Shown here one piece after another: positions 1-13,335 of a stretch of 64,000 nt of DNA. How positions within the stretch are numbered: the first letter of the stretch is position 1; the number at the start of each line of letters is the position of its first letter. The translations under genes were made by a program, and so were the position numbers. The notes below the pieces were generated by a model, which was not told the DNA's origin, searched no databases, and saw only the letters and a list, made by a program, of their open reading frames with translations. Origin of the DNA: Theobroma cacao. Lineage: Eukaryota > Streptophyta > Magnoliopsida > Malvales > Malvaceae. The stretch is from NCBI RefSeq assembly GCF_000208745.1, contig NC_030854.1, positions 27,659,273 through 27,723,272 of the forward strand, given 5' to 3'.

Positions 1-282
1 GTATGTATAATTTATTTGTTTTTATGTGCAGAAAACTAATTTTTTGTATGTTTCAAAAATATACATATATATATATATATTGTTTTACATTAAAATAGAT
101 TATTTTAATTAATATTTTTAGTTTATTTTGTTATTCAAAAAAAAAAGAAAAGAAAAAAGAGAGAGAAATGGAAAAACTGGTACGAAAGCCTTGAGAGGTC
201 TCGAAGGATATTCGGGGGAAGAATGTCTGTCGAGGCTTCGCGGCGGTTGTCACGGGCTCGATGGGAGTTCCGGGTCGTGACA
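1..282 (+). mobile_element. 3' end of an LTR (fragment)
   Basis: The first 170 bases are AT-rich with a short TA run. From about 181 the sequence becomes GC-rich and ends in CGGGTCGTGACA at 271-282, a CA-terminated end typical of plant LTR retrotransposon LTRs. Downstream DNA has a different base composition, so 282 is a plausible LTR boundary. The 5' part lies outside the window, so neither superfamily nor completeness can be decided. I saw no second LTR or target duplication. Confidence 0.4.
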
Positions 283-351
283 AGTTCACTCTGTGCTCAC
301 CACATATTTAAAGTGTAGACATATGGCATTTTTATTATACATTAAAGTATA

Positions 352-639
352 ATGGTGCCAATATGTGAATTTGAAATCTTAATATATAACATTTCAACAG
401 CTAGAGATCGCATTTTTGGAACTATAGCTTATGGATTTGGCCTCCGTGTAGAAAATATAAGAAAAGCTAGTTATGAACAAGTTGATAGAACTTTTGTAAC
501 GTTGACACCAAATAACAAGCACTTAGCAGAAGGCATTGTTTGGAAGATAGGGAAAAGACCTATGCTACAATCATGTGTAAGTGTTGGAAATTTTGAGAGT
601 TTGCCAAAGGAATTGATACCCCACGGAAGAATTTTGTAG
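352..639 (+). other. Unrecognised 95-codon ORF, possibly a gene fragment
   Basis: An open frame of 95 codons from ATG at 352 to TAG at 637-639. Its composition is protein-like (mixed charged and hydrophobic residues, no low complexity), with motifs such as GTIAYGFGLRVENI and ESLPKELIPHGRIL. I do not recognise a family. It lies 70 bases beyond an LTR end and has no obvious promoter. It could be an exon or remnant of a gene cut by the retroelement, or chance. There is no evidence that it is expressed. Confidence 0.2.
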
Positions 640-802
640 ATTTGAACAAGCGGGTGTACTTACATGATGGTGTAGGACATTATTAATTTAAGTATTTAAT
701 TGTTCATTGTTGCACTAGTTGACAAAATAATTATAAATTATAAAAAGGTTAACATTTTAAACTTAAAAATTAAATAAAATTTTAATTAAATTTTTTTTAC
801 TA

Positions 803-2041
803 ATTACTCAAATAAGTCCCTGAACTATACCGAGAAGGTCAATTTAGTCCTTATCCTTTTATTACGTTCAAATAAGCCCCTGAACTCTTATTTTGGATCA
901 AATAAACCCTTCTCCCTAATCGTTGACTAACTTCCATTAGTCAACGATACAGTCAGCAATTTTTTATACCATATCGTTTGCCACGTGGCATGTTGATGTG
1001 TTATCTTGATGACGTCAATGTCATGTGTTGATGTGTCATCTTGATGACGTCAATGTCACATGGTAGATAATGTGGCATTAAAAAATTATTGACTAAGAAT
1101 TGGACTTTTTCCTTTTAACCCATCCAAATGTCCAAAATTTATTGATTAAGGATTTAAAAAAAAAACTTAATTACTTCAAACTGATTATCATTGTTTCTTA
1201 ACTAATTACCATCTTTTTAATTGAAACCATCCTTCCTAACAAGAAAAATTAATCCAAATTTACCAATTCGATTGAAGCCATTGTTGCTCTACTAAAAGTT
1301 AGCGTAGAGAAATCCGAGTATACCCATAAACGATTTTGACAAAAGGATGTTTACAAGAGTTGGGAGGCATAAGTTTTACACCTAAGATGGATAATCATAA
1401 TTAGTATTTTCTTTGCTTCTCATATCTTACAAATTTTTTATTGCCCCATTCTTTCTCTACAAAAATTTCCATTTTCTTGCCATCACCCAATAATCACTTT
1501 CAAAAATCCCAAATGCAACAACTTTAATTTAGCTATCCTCTTCTCAAAATCGTTTATGGGTATTTTTAGATATTTTTACATCAACTTTCAATAGAGTAAC
1601 CATGGCTTCAATTGGAAAAGTTGGATTAGGTTTTTTTTGTTGTTAGGAATGATAACTTCAATTAAGAAAATGATAATCAATTAAGAAACAATGGTAATCA
1701 GTTTGAAACAATTAGATTTTTTTTTGTTTCAAATTCTTAACCAATAATGTTGAGACATTTGGATGGGTTAAAATGAAAAAACCCAATTCTTAGTTAACAA
1801 TTTTTTTATGCCACATCGACTATAATGTGGAATTGATGTCATCAAGATGACACATCAATATGCCACGTGGCATCAAAAATTGCTGACTGTAATGTTGACT
1901 AACAGAAGTTAGTCAATGATTAGGGAGAGGGCCTTATTTGATCCAAAATAAGAGTTCGAAAGCTTATTTAAACACAATAAAAAGATAGGAGCTAAATTGA
2001 CTTTCTTGGTATAGTTTGAGAACTTATTTACATATTTAGCC
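803..2041. mobile_element. Foldback element with ~0.5 kb inverted arms (MULE-MITE-like)
   Basis: The left arm (about 803-1350) is matched by the reverse complement of the right arm (about 1545-2041). Matching blocks, in order from each end, include the AAATAAG/TAAATAAG ends, CTATACC(A/G)AGAA, GTCAATTTAG, TCTTATTTTGGATCAAATAA, CTCCCTAATC, GTTGACTAACTTC, GTCAGCAATTTTT, GCCACGTGGCAT, TTGATGTGTCATCTTGATGAC, CTAAGAATTGG, ACCCATCCAAATGTC and ATACCCATAAACGATTTTGA. About 200 bases form the loop. Nothing codes for protein. Flanking TAAATTTTT / TAAAATTTT could be a degraded 9 bp target duplication, which would fit a Mutator-like origin. The palindrome GCCACGTGGC is a G-box-like core in both arms. Confidence 0.75.
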
Positions 2042-5000
2042 TAAAATTTTTATATTTCAATATTTTTAAAATAAAGAATAAAATAAATAGTAAAATTAAT
2101 ATTTTAATTATAAATCATTAATATTGTAAATGTAATATAAACTATTAATATTTTGTAAATTAAAATAAATAATCATATTAACATTTAAATAATAATTTAT
2201 TAATATTTTTAACAAATTATTAAAAAAATAAATAACTTAATTTAAAAATTAACTATTATAATTAATGGTATTTTTGTCATTTATTACTCATTCCTTAATT
2301 ATTTCTAAAACTATTCATACCATCCCAATAATAGAATAATTCATAATAACAATTCTCGTTATATTCCATTTTATGAACCAAACTACATAATAGTTATTCA
2401 TCTCTGATTCTATTCATTCTGCAAATCAAACACACCTTAAGAGAAAAGTATTAGTAAAGTAAAAAAAATTCTTATTCAAGTGTGTATTTACAAACAAAAT
2501 GAGAGATCTATTTATAGGCTAATAATTTCTTAAATCCTAACCTTAATTTAATTTGATCTATATCTAAATTTATATATACATAATCAAATCTAAATGTTCA
2601 AATCAAATTATATTTCTTATGTCTAGCTTGTTGCGCTGTTTGACTTAATTTGAACTTATTAGATTCACATATATATTCATAACAATTTTAAAAATCTTTT
2701 AAAATTTTAATTTGTTGGTTTAATTTTTATGTTCAAATTTTCAAAACAACGACCGGTAGATATAAAATCAAACTAAGTATTAATATGTATTTTGAAATCA
2801 AAATAGAGTTGTCTATAGATTAAGTTTGAATCGGTTGAGACAGACATACATTTCAAAAGTCAAGCCTTATTTTCGTATTAATATTTTAAAATCAAAATTA
2901 AACACATATAATGTAAAAAGGAATCAATGAATGCAGGCCGTTGGGGTGGTTGAAATTAAAGAACCGAAAGCCGATTGCATTCTCCCATTCAAGCCTTCAA
3001 CCTGCATTAGGCAAAGATCCTCACCAACCAAAACAAAGAAACACAATCAAGCAACAAGAAGAAAAGATATCTAACAATCTGGTTGAATGCCTATCTAACA
3101 CATCTAACGTCGTGAATCGTGCTGGTGCAAGGCATCTCCGCATCATTATTTTACATTTACTTTGCCCGTTAAAAGAAACGTACTTCCGTACTAATATAAC
3201 ATAGTCAAAATATCCCGTAGGTCTTTACATTATAGATTTTGTGTCAATTTAGTTTATTTATCTCAAAATTTATTAATTTAATTTCATAAAATCGAGTCTT
3301 TTTGTCTAATTTCGTTCAAATTGATTATGAGTGGTGCTGACATGTCAAACCAAATTTTTTTTAAGAAACAAATTTTTTTGAATTTTTTTAACCAAAAAAA
3401 TATTTTATGTCAAGTCAATCTCTTTATACCATGTCATAACGACAAAATTAAAAAAAATTATAAAATACAAAAATTAAATTGAACAAAATTCTAAGATACA
3501 TGGACTAAATTGGGTACTTTTACTAATTTTTGTTTAGTATTACATTTATATCAAAAATATACTTTTACACATTAGAGGTTTATTTTAGTAATTAAAAATC
3601 ATTAACTTTCTATTTGTACAAAAAATTTACGAACTAATTACACTACTTAATTACAAAAAAAAATCAAATTTAGTTACAAAAGAAATTCATTTATAGGAGG
3701 AGCCAATGGTTCACCTCTATATCTGCATACAAAAATGTTAAACCATAATTTTCAAGTATATATGCGTAAGCAAAACATATGCATACCCCAAAATTTAGAC
3801 TCCATTCAATTTGTCCATATAATTTTAAAATAAGCGCATGATTTGCTCATATACATATGCCTAAGTAATAGGACTACAAGTAACACATGTAAATTCTTAT
3901 TGAAACATATTTTTTTGGACTGCATTCTATAAGTTAACTCTCTTATCCTATAAACTTGCCCTTCATTTACTCTTCAAGCACAAAATGGGACAGTAACTTT
4001 TTGAAATACCAATTTTTTTTTTTTGCCTTAATGTTTGATAATACAAGTGTGAAGTCCAAGAGGAAAATGACATCCTAAAATAATTTTGGGATTTAGGCAG
4101 GGCCAGATCATAGTAAGCTAAGTCGTCAATTCTAATTAAATGCCACCAAATTCTTCAAATCCTACACGCTAGTGTGTTCCATTTCTTGTCCTAGACCTAA
4201 CTTGTAGACCACTATCGTCATGTCGAGATTGTCTATTTGGGTTGAAGAAACTTGTTAGACGGATTAGGCATGACGAGGTTGGCCACTTTTTCAAGTTTAA
4301 TCGTTGTACTCAATTAATCTTTTTTTTAACTAATTAATCGTGGCACACAAACGGCAATAATACCATTTAAGAAAATTTTGATAAGCTTATATAAATCTAT
4401 TTAAGTCTTTAAAGATTGTGTGATAGTTTTCTTTTGTGTTAATCCTCCATTTCGTACTAATTAACTTTAAAGTCATGGATTTTCTGAAATTTATTTTTAC
4501 AAAAGTATTATCAAATTTTGAAAAATTTATTTATTTCAAGCAAGCTTGAAGACTATATTTTACCTTATAAAACTCGATGATTTTACTTTTTTTTTACATT
4601 TATTTATGTTTAAATTTCTTTTTAAATAGTTAATTGTAATTTAGTGCATCATAATAATTATTATCAATGAAAGGGGTCTAAAAACTTTTAGATTTTAGGT
4701 TAAACTCTCACTATGTATAATTTTCTGATTAGTTTTATGCATTTATGTTGATGTGACACAAATGCTGTCATCACCCTTACATTTTATTTGTACGTAAGTG
4801 GTACCAAAATTTCCAAAAAACATAAATGTAAAGGATGTCGTCCATGTGGCAATTACATGGCATTTTGATTTGAAGTCATTCAATTGAACGTGGGTTACTT
4901 TAAAAGAAGAAAAAATAGGTTAAATTTTTGAAAAGTAAGTAGAAATATAATTTCCGTGTCATAACAAATATATTCACTTATTTTTTAAGTTATTACATAG

Positions 5001-6600
5001 GATTTTATCTTACAAGTTAAATTGAATCTTTTAATTCAATCTACAAAATCGATGTTAAAATTAATGAGATAAAAGAGAATTATTTTTCATGAAATAATCT
5101 GAATTTAATGGACTTTTTTGTATTTTACAAAAGAAAAAAAATTCTAACTTCACATTTGTGCAGTGTTAATATTAAAAAAAAAATTGATAATAAAACAAAA
5201 TGACGATAGCAATAATCTTTTTCAATAACATCAAAAATAAAAGTATATACAATAAAAATGATAGTAAAGAGATTGTTAAAAGACTTTTACAAAAATATAA
5301 ATTAAGTGTGTGTATATGAAAGATGAGTAGGTTACTTGTAATTACCTTAATTAATAACATTGTACATAGGCAATGTGAGATTGGAGTCCTACAAAAGATC
5401 AAGGAGGTTATTCTCAAAATATAATTTGGAGTTTGAAGTAATTTATTTATTATTTTGTTTTATTTTTGTTTGATTTATTGAATAAAATATAAAAATAAAA
5501 TAATTATTATGTAGAATAAAATAAGAGATGAAAAGAAGAAATTACAAGTAATTGAAAAGAATAAATATTTGAGATCTAGAGTAAAATCCAAAAAATGCTC
5601 AAAATATTTTAAAATGATGCTTGGGTATTTTTTATTTTAAAATGATATTTTTGATCTACTGTTAATACGTTAGTCAACAGTTAAAAAAAATTAAACCTAA
5701 TATTACATAAATATTTTAAGACATAAATAACTTTTATATTATTTTTTAATTTAAGTCTATTTTCTTTTGAAAAAAATCTGCTCATCAGTCCCTTAAAAAC
5801 CTTAATCAGAAAAAAAAAAACTAAAACATTTTTATTTGAAGGTTTGAAAATTTGAAGTCGTATCTTCCTTAAAACCATAAACTTCTTTTTTAAGGTAAAA
5901 TCTATTATTACCAAACTCTTTATTTTTCTAACAGTTTAAGAATTTTTTTTATTAAAAAGAATATATTAAAAGGTAAATTTTTTATTCAAATATGGATATT
6001 TCAAATTTAACAGTATTAAGTCAAGAGATTAATTTTTTACTTGTAATTACTAATTTAATCGAAATAATTATACTCAAAATTTGTTGTTTGAAACTAGGAT
6101 TTAAGGTGACATAAAAAGATTTTGACTTGATTACTATATATAAAAGATTTTAAGTTTATTTTTTTATCAAATATTAAATTTTATTAAGTATCAAAGTGAA
6201 ATAAATTATCGGATTTACAAATCTCATTCTAAAATTTTATAAAAATTCAAAATTTTTTCTTCTTTATCAAATATTATATTTTATTAATATCAAAATAGAT
6301 TTTATTAAGTTTTGTAGCAATTTTTTTAAAGAAGGCATTTATATTTAAAATTATTTATGTAATATTGATTATAATTTTTTTTAACTATCGATCAACAGCG
6401 TTAAAAATGAAGAGATATAAACATCATTTTAAAACAAAAAAGTCGAAAGTCTCTTTTCTTTGTGAAGTGTTTTGAAGGCCTTTTGAATTTTACCCTCTAG
6501 ATAAACGAGAAATGTGAAAAAGGTTATTACAGGCCGTCTGCCCAACCTTCTTATTCATTTTTTTTTTTTGGTTATTTCTTGGAACGGGGAAAACTGCTTT
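2042..6600. other. AT-rich intergenic DNA without a recognised gene
   Basis: About 4.5 kb of strongly AT-rich sequence with many poly-A and poly-T runs. Apart from the short inverted-repeat candidate at 3231-3540 I see no gene, no long ORF with protein-like composition and no tandem array. Open frames on the minus strand near 5172-5417 and 5681-5914 are low-complexity Phe/Leu/Lys translations of AT-rich DNA. The last several hundred bases may hold distal LPAT2 promoter elements. Confidence 0.5.
3231..3540. mobile_element. Candidate MITE with imperfect inverted ends
   Basis: The left side (from about 3240, GTGTCAATTTAGTTTATTTA then TTAATTTAATTT) is similar to the reverse complement of the right side (3450-3535, CCCAATTTAGTCCATGTAT then TTCAATTTAATTT). 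The centre has TGACATGTCA and ATGTCATAACGAC. This 'amount of CAATTTAGTCC' style of terminus is common in plant Mutator-type MITEs, and the foldback at 803 shares the phrase GTCAATTTAGTCCTTAT. Target duplications were not resolved. Confidence 0.35.
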
Positions 6601-6850
6601 TAAAGCTTCGTCCATCTTCGTCGTTTTTTCATTGTCATTTTCTATTCTTCCATCTCTTCACACACTTTCACAGTAATACTATTAGTACAATTTTTTTTCC
6701 TTTATAAAAAAATATAACAAACAATTTTCTTCGAATCAATTCTCATAATTCAAAATAAAGAAAAAGAAATATTTACTATATATATCTAAAATCTCACTAC
6801 GAACCTACGCTGTTCTGCGAATCTCGAGCGCTTCACTAGTGGTGGTGTGC
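6600..6850 (+). promoter_or_regulatory. LPAT2 core promoter and 5' leader region
   Basis: Immediately upstream of the LPAT2 start codon there is a pyrimidine-rich stretch at about 6620-6670 (TTTTTCATTGTCATTTTC, then CTTCCATCTCTTCAC) of the Y-patch type. A TATATATATC tract lies at about 6777-6787, 65-75 bases before the ATG, followed by a less AT-rich leader. Either could position transcription start. Exact promoter elements are inferred from composition only. Confidence 0.3.
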
Positions 6851-9800
6851 ATGGCGATTGCAGCGGCAGCTGTCATCGTTCCTTTGGGCCTTCTCTTCTT
6901 CATCTCCGGCCTCGTTGTTAATCTCATTCAGGTTCCTTTCTTCGGTTTTTTGGGCTTTTGGTAGATTTGGTTTTGTTTTAACTTCTTAAGGGATTTGCTT
7001 CATCTTTTGCTTTGATTCAGTTAAGTGGGTTTTTTTTTTCTTGGTTAATTTTTGCTTTTGTTTTTTTTTCCTTTCCCTTCAAATTTGTTGTGGTTGCATT
7101 TAAAAAAATGCTGGTAAATGGATTTCTCTTTTATTTATATTTTTCGAGCTGAGATTATTAATGAATAATGAGTTTGCATGTACATCTGGCTTTTGAATCT
7201 ACTTTAATTCTCAGCAAATAAAATTTGGGAAAAAGAAATTTAACTTGGGATCTTTGGTTTAAGCTTGATACAACCTTCTGCTTTTGTTGCAATGTTTGCT
7301 TAAATTTTTTCGCGAAAACGTTTTAATACTAAAAATAGGATTTAAGAGTCCATTTTGTTGCCTTTGGTCTTGTAGCAATCAAAATTGACCGTGTTAGTGT
7401 TAGACGAGTTGATTCAGTTTGATTAATTGGCTAATGTGTAAATCTTATTTCTTAGATTTCTTCGTCAATGACCATTTCTCATGTTATCCAATGTAATGCT
7501 TTTTTCAGGCACTTTGCTTTGTTCTCATTCGGCCACTGTCCAAGAACACCTATAGAAAGATCAATAGGGTTGTGGCAGAGTTGTTGTGGCTGGAACTCAT
7601 ATGGCTTGTTGATTGGTGGGCGGGAGTTAAGGTGTGAGCTCCTTCATTTCGTTTTTTAAAATCATATGTTTTGTATCACCAATTTATTGCTTTTTTGGGG
7701 CATTTTTGAAGATAATTTATTCTAATGCTGAAACCCTTTATAGGAAGGCAGTTTATGATGATCAAATGCCTAAGACCTTGTCACTTTGTGCTGGTCTTAA
7801 CTGTTGTGGTTTAAGTTTGTTTTACAGAGTTGTTGAAGAAGGTATAAATTTAGCTCAAAGTAGAAATATTATGCTATACTGCTGAGAAGAATCATTGAGG
7901 TTCCTTGCATGAATGAGTTGGTAACTGCAAATGCCAAAAGTTTGTCCTTGTAATAGTCATTAGTTCTTGGATAAACTATTAACTTATCTTCCTGGGTGAA
8001 AAGAAATGTGATGAGATGACTTGGAAGACGGAGATTTTGAATTTCAAGTACTAATTGGAGGATAACTAGAAGTCACTTTTGCACAAGTTTTAACTATGCA
8101 TCTAATGAGTGTGAGCCAAATTCATTTCTGCATATAGCAAGTTCATGTGCCATTTTGAATAGTTTCTTTTTTATCCTATCATGACATGTATATGTTTTTG
8201 GATTAGCTGGTTTTGTTTGTTTTGACTTGTAGTGTTTGCGAATGTCTTTAGTGATTAAGCAATAAGTGTTGTGGCATTCATTGGTTTTTGTTATCTATGT
8301 TTATCTTCGTTGTTTTCTGTTGCCATTCTCAAGAAGATTCAACATAAAGATCATCTTAAATTAATTTACAATTCGATGGCCACATAGGCTGTAAATTGGG
8401 GGCTTAAAGAAGTTAACACTAAGCAGCAAATGTTAATGCAAGTTCATTACCAACTAGACTTGTAAAAAGTAAGTCTCAGAAATAATCTTTACTACGCTGA
8501 GCACTAAGATATAGAATCCACTCGAAAATTTCCGCTGCTGGCTATGGGATTCTAAATATGGCTGTATTTTTTTCATTGAATATGAAAGGAAATTTTGGTA
8601 TCTCAACTTATGGGATGTTTCTTAGACAAAGGTATTAGAAAGTGAGATTGTTGTGCAGTGTCAAAATTTACATGCCTCCAGTGACTGGCTAATTCCATTT
8701 GCTGGTAGGCTTTAGTTAAATCAAAGCTTTTTGCCCAACTAGCATTTTGGTGTCCATAGGCTTAAAGATTGGGGCATTGTCAATTCATCTAGAATTATGC
8801 AAATATGAGTTGAACTGTTGTTGGGAAGTTTCTACTTTCTCTAAATGCTGATAGATGTTCCTTGAAATTGATTGAGGTGGTAATTATTAGCTGTTAGTGA
8901 GCCAACTTTTATTAATGTAGAAAATAATTGGTACCATGAATGTCATACCTTAAGTAGTCTCCTAAAAATTATCTTTTGATCTTTGAGGCATTTTATGTGC
9001 AGATTAAAGTGTTCATGGATCCTGAAAGCTTCAATTTAATGGGTAATGTTAATTTTTACTAAGAAACTTAGTTCTCAGTCTTTGTGTTACATGGACAATG
9101 GGTAATTCTTCTATCCTAAAATTTTTTAAATGGTTTATTTATCATATGATATTGTGAAAATTTTCAGGTAAAGAACATGCCCTTGTTGTGGCCAATCACA
9201 GGAGTGATATTGATTGGTTAGTTGGATGGCTTTTGGCTCAGGTCTGTAATTGATATATTCCAACTCAGAAATTTTTTACATACTGCGTAGCTGAAATGTG
9301 CATTCAAAAAAAATATTTGGTGCTGCTTGGAAATTTGCTATTTGGCATTCTAACTTCATTTTTTTTTCTCTCTCTTAAAATGTGGCTAAGATACAATTGA
9401 ATTTCCTTTTGGCAGCGTTCAGGATGTCTTGGCAGTGCATTAGCTGTAATGAAGAAATCCTCAAAATTCCTTCCGGTATATGTTGTTGTTATATGTTTGA
9501 AGTTTCAACTTTCTATCGTGAGATTGTCTTCATTACCAGTTATTTTTGAGTGCATTTGGATGAGAGATTTTATAGAGCAATTTCATTTGTAGAGAGAATT
9601 TTCAAAGTTCTATAATCAAATTATCTTGTTTGGCAAAATAAAATATGGAATTGTCAAGATTCTTAGAATTTGGGTGAGGGATTTTGGAGGGCCCAAATTC
9701 TCATTTCAAAGAGGTAATATTTGTGAAATCCTTGTTTTTTTTTTTGTGAATGGCAAAATCCTTGGTTTTTTAACAAGACATCAACATTTATTATGTTTTT

Positions 9801-12800
9801 CTCTCTTTATGCAGCTTTCATTTTTTTCAACTATAACTACAAAAACTCATTTTTTTAAAATATATTTCTTGACTTTTTCATATTATTAATAATATCTACA
9901 TATTTTTTTAAATATAATGACACACATATTGCATATTTTTCTCCATTTTTTAAAATTTTCTGGGCCCAAGAATATTATTCTTTTATAATTTTTTTTATCC
10001 CATCAAATTGAAATACTAAAAATTTCATTCTAAAAATTACATATCCAAACAATGCAATTATAATTGGTATTATTTTGAATTGATGTATTTTAAAGTTCTT
10101 TTTATCTTGAAAGTCTCGAAAGTTTCAAAAATTTTCATCCAAAAGTAGTCTTAGTTTCAGCTGATATTTATATTGTCCTAATTTTGAATGGTAATAGCTC
10201 ACGTATGTAAATGTGTGAGATGTGATTAGCTTAGTAGGTAATTAATGAGGTAAGTTAATGAGCAGGAAGTGAACATAAATGCTATTTCTTATTTTTGAAA
10301 AGAAAATTTAACATGACTAGTGAGACACTCTGGTCAAAATTTCTCATTTTTATATTATGTTACATTAGCTTCTGCTTCTAAATCTGAAGTAGGATTTTTC
10401 ACTTGAAAATCTTGTATTCTCAGTCAGGAGTTTAAAGTTTGGCTTGTGAATCTACGAAGTGAGTGTGTTAAAAGGATGGAGAGATGATCCTGATTTTTGT
10501 TAATGAATGGTCATGTTTATTTATGTAGTTAGTCTGGGTGATGGAGAAGCAGGTCTCTTGTTGAAGTATTAGTTTATTCTTTTTTCTTTTGCTTTCTTTT
10601 GTTTTCTTTTCTGACTTCTATTGTTCGATTGGCTCAATTTCTGATTACTAACACTTGGATCCTACTTTCTTCTGCCTGAATTAGAATATTATGAAACAAT
10701 ACCATTATGTTCCGGGTACAGTTAATTTGTATTTTGTAGTGACAATTAGTGTCAGTCTTTCTCATGATGGGTAATTCAGAGAAGCGAGTGAAGTCTAGTT
10801 TTTTGCCTGACTGATCATTTGGATTGTCTCATTATGTTTTGTTTTTACTGCATACTGGACATTTTTTTTTATTTTGTTTTTTAAAGAAGCAAACAGGGTT
10901 TTACTTTCGCATACTTATGAAGAATAAAATTGGTGTCTGATATGTGCAGGTTATAGGTTGGTCAATGTGGTTTTCTGAGTATCTGTTTTTAGAACGAAGC
11001 TGGGCCAAAGATGAAAACACGTTAAAGGTAAAAGCTTGCCTCAATTTGTTAGATGCTAGCATATCAAGAAATATTATGCTCTCTGTATTTTATACACATT
11101 ACATGACCATAAATATTGCCATATTTACTTGTGTGCTCATGCATGCTTGTTCTAAACAACCCTTATTGATCTTGTTCAAATCTTGTGTAACTATATTTGC
11201 AGGCAGGTCTTCAACGTTTAAAGGACTTCCCACGGCCATTTTGGTTGGCTTTTTTTGTAGAAGGGACTCGCTTCACACAAGCAAAGTTTCTAGCAGCTCA
11301 AGAATATGCAGCCTCACAAGGATTGCCCATACCTAGAAATGTTTTAATTCCTCGTACAAAGGTCAAATTCTTGCCGCTCCCCTTTTCTTGAATTCCTTCT
11401 CACCTTTTATCAATGTCTTTTTTCTTTAAATGGATATCTACGTAACTGAAGGAGCAATAACTGAATTTAGATTTTGTTACTCAAGTTGTTAGCATTCTTT
11501 CAATCTAAGAGTTATAATATTTCAACTTTACCTTAAAGGATTTTGTTTAATTCTAGGTAGATTTTGTTGCAACCTCCTGCAAAAACCCACTTTCCTGCTA
11601 ATGCAACTTTCTGCTTTGGCAAAGTCATTTAATGCTTAGCCAACCTTGTCCATGACACATCTGTGATCCCTTATATTTGTAAAAACGATAGTTGAGATTT
11701 AATCATGTTGGATGTAGTTTTACTTTTCTTTTTTGTAATACTGTAATTTTTTATTTTGTTCATGGCAACTCATCTTCTAGGCCTTGCTAGTTTTAATTCA
11801 AATATGAAAAAATTATGCCTGAAGTATCAACATCATTTTTGTTGCTTCAGGGTTTTGTTTCAGCTGTAAGTCATATGCGTTCATTTGTACCAGCCATTTA
11901 TGATATGACAGTGGCTATTCCAAAAAGCTCGCCTTCACCTACAATGCTTAGACTTTTCAAGGGGCAACCTTCTGTGGTAAGTTTGATTGTGAGCTAACTG
12001 TGTAAAGCAAGTTATAACTATATATATTTGGATGTTAACATTGGTTTTGTTTTCTTTAATGTTGATATGTCCTTGGAGAATTTGCTGCATGTCTCCTTAA
12101 GGATTTCACTTCTAAATTCTCGTTATCATGAAATTTCAGTTTAAGGCATAACACGCTTCAAAGATCTCCAATGACAACAGGAAGTGAAGGGAGTGCTTCT
12201 TAACTTGTTCACATTTTTTGTCTGATCTTTTAGAATCCCTGGAGTGAAAGCAACTAGTGTAGGTCATGGGCATCTCAGGAAGCAGTTAGCTACTTGTGGT
12301 TACTACATGGCAACTAGGAATTGGTTCAGTTGCTATGTTAAAGTGTAGACGCAACTAAGTGAGAATATAGTCCTAGGTTCATGCTGGAAACATATCTGCC
12401 TTTCCCTCTTCCTTTCCTGTGGTTGAAACATATATGTTATTTTGAAGATGTGATGAATAAACCTAAAAGTGTCATTGATCTTAAATATCTTAGTTGATAG
12501 TTGAATGACTCACAGTTCTATTGGGTTCATTCAATTGACGAAGGTATGTTGTTACTCACTTGCAGGTGCATGTGCACATCAAGCGGTGTCTCATGAAGGA
12601 ACTGCCTGAAACAGATGAGGCTGTTGCACAATGGTGTAAAGATATGTTTGTAGAGAAGGTGAGCATTATTCATCTAGTGTTGTAGCAGGGTGCTTATATG
12701 GGGTCTTGCATGAATTCTGAAATAATATTTGCTTGAAAATGAAAAGAAAGATTAGTGCGACCTTGACAAAGTTGTCAATTGTTGTGTTTTAATGTTTAAT

Positions 12801-13335
12801 GATGTTTATTGTTGTGCTTGCAGTAGTTCATGTATTAATTTCCTACTTATTTTTTTCTTTCTGTTTGATTTGTCATATAGGACAAGTTGCTGGACAAACA
12901 TATAGCTGAGGACACTTTCAGTGACCAACCAATGCAGGATCTTGGTCGGCCGATTAAGTCTCTTTTGGTGAGATTCTTTCTTCAAATTAACCATTCTTTG
13001 TTTTGATTTACTTCAGTTGGTGTGTTATTGTCTTGTTTTTTGGTGTTGGAAGAGTTGCTTCTGGAACTAATACATTTAACAATATTCTTCAGGTTGTTGC
13101 CTCTTGGGCTTGTCTTATGGCTTATGGGGCTCTCAAATTCCTACAATGTTCTTCACTTTTGTCCTCATGGAAGGGCATTGCATTCTTCTTAGTTGGCTTG
13201 GCCATTGTTACCATCCTCATGCACATCTTGATTCTCTTCTCTCAGTCAGAGCGTTCAACTCCTGCCAAGGTTGCACCAGGGAAACCCAAGAATGACGGGG
13301 AGACTTCAGAGGCAAGACGGGACAAACAGCAGTAG
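6851..13335 (+). CDS. LPAT2: 1-acyl-sn-glycerol-3-phosphate acyltransferase, LPAT2 type
   Basis: Acylates lysophosphatidic acid to phosphatidic acid in the ER branch of glycerolipid synthesis. Eleven exons join in frame to 387 codons: 6851-6931, 7509-7631, 9003-9042, 9168-9241, 9416-9475, 10950-11027, 11203-11361, 11851-11976, 12566-12658, 12881-12967, 13093-13335, all with GT-AG introns. The start [15 protein letters not shown] opens an N-terminal membrane segment. The catalytic NHx4D motif is NHRSDID (residues 91-97), and the glycerophosphate-binding block is FVEGTR (E172-R175). A block [11 protein letters not shown] follows, then two C-terminal hydrophobic segments (about 309-350) and a Lys-rich tail, as in Arabidopsis LPAT2 (about 390 aa). 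Introns 2 and 5 are the longest (1371 and 1474 bp). No frameshift or missing catalytic residue. LPAT3 is the closest alternative name. Confidence 0.95.
9543..10152. mobile_element. MITE-like insertion in LPAT2 intron 5
   Basis: Within the 1474 bp intron, the sequence beginning GAGTGCATTTGGATGAGAGA near 9549 is matched in reverse complement by the segment ending TTTTCATCCAAAAGTAGTC near 10150. Inside, TTGGAGGGCCCAAATTCTC (9683-9700) has a counterpart TCTGGGCCCAAG near 9960. The whole is AT-rich and non-coding; the open frame at 9626-9889 inside it is low-complexity. TIRs of the form GxxTGxxTTTGGATGA are common in plant MITEs. The family and target duplication were not determined. Confidence 0.45.

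Noticed and set aside
2941..3204. Open frame with many Lys/Gln/Asn residues
   Set aside because: It begins without an ATG, has no recognisable domain, and sits in repeat-rich AT DNA; treated as chance.
5172..5914. Minus-strand open frames rich in Leu, Phe, Ile and Lys
   Set aside because: Low-complexity translation of AT-rich DNA with no conserved motif or splice context.
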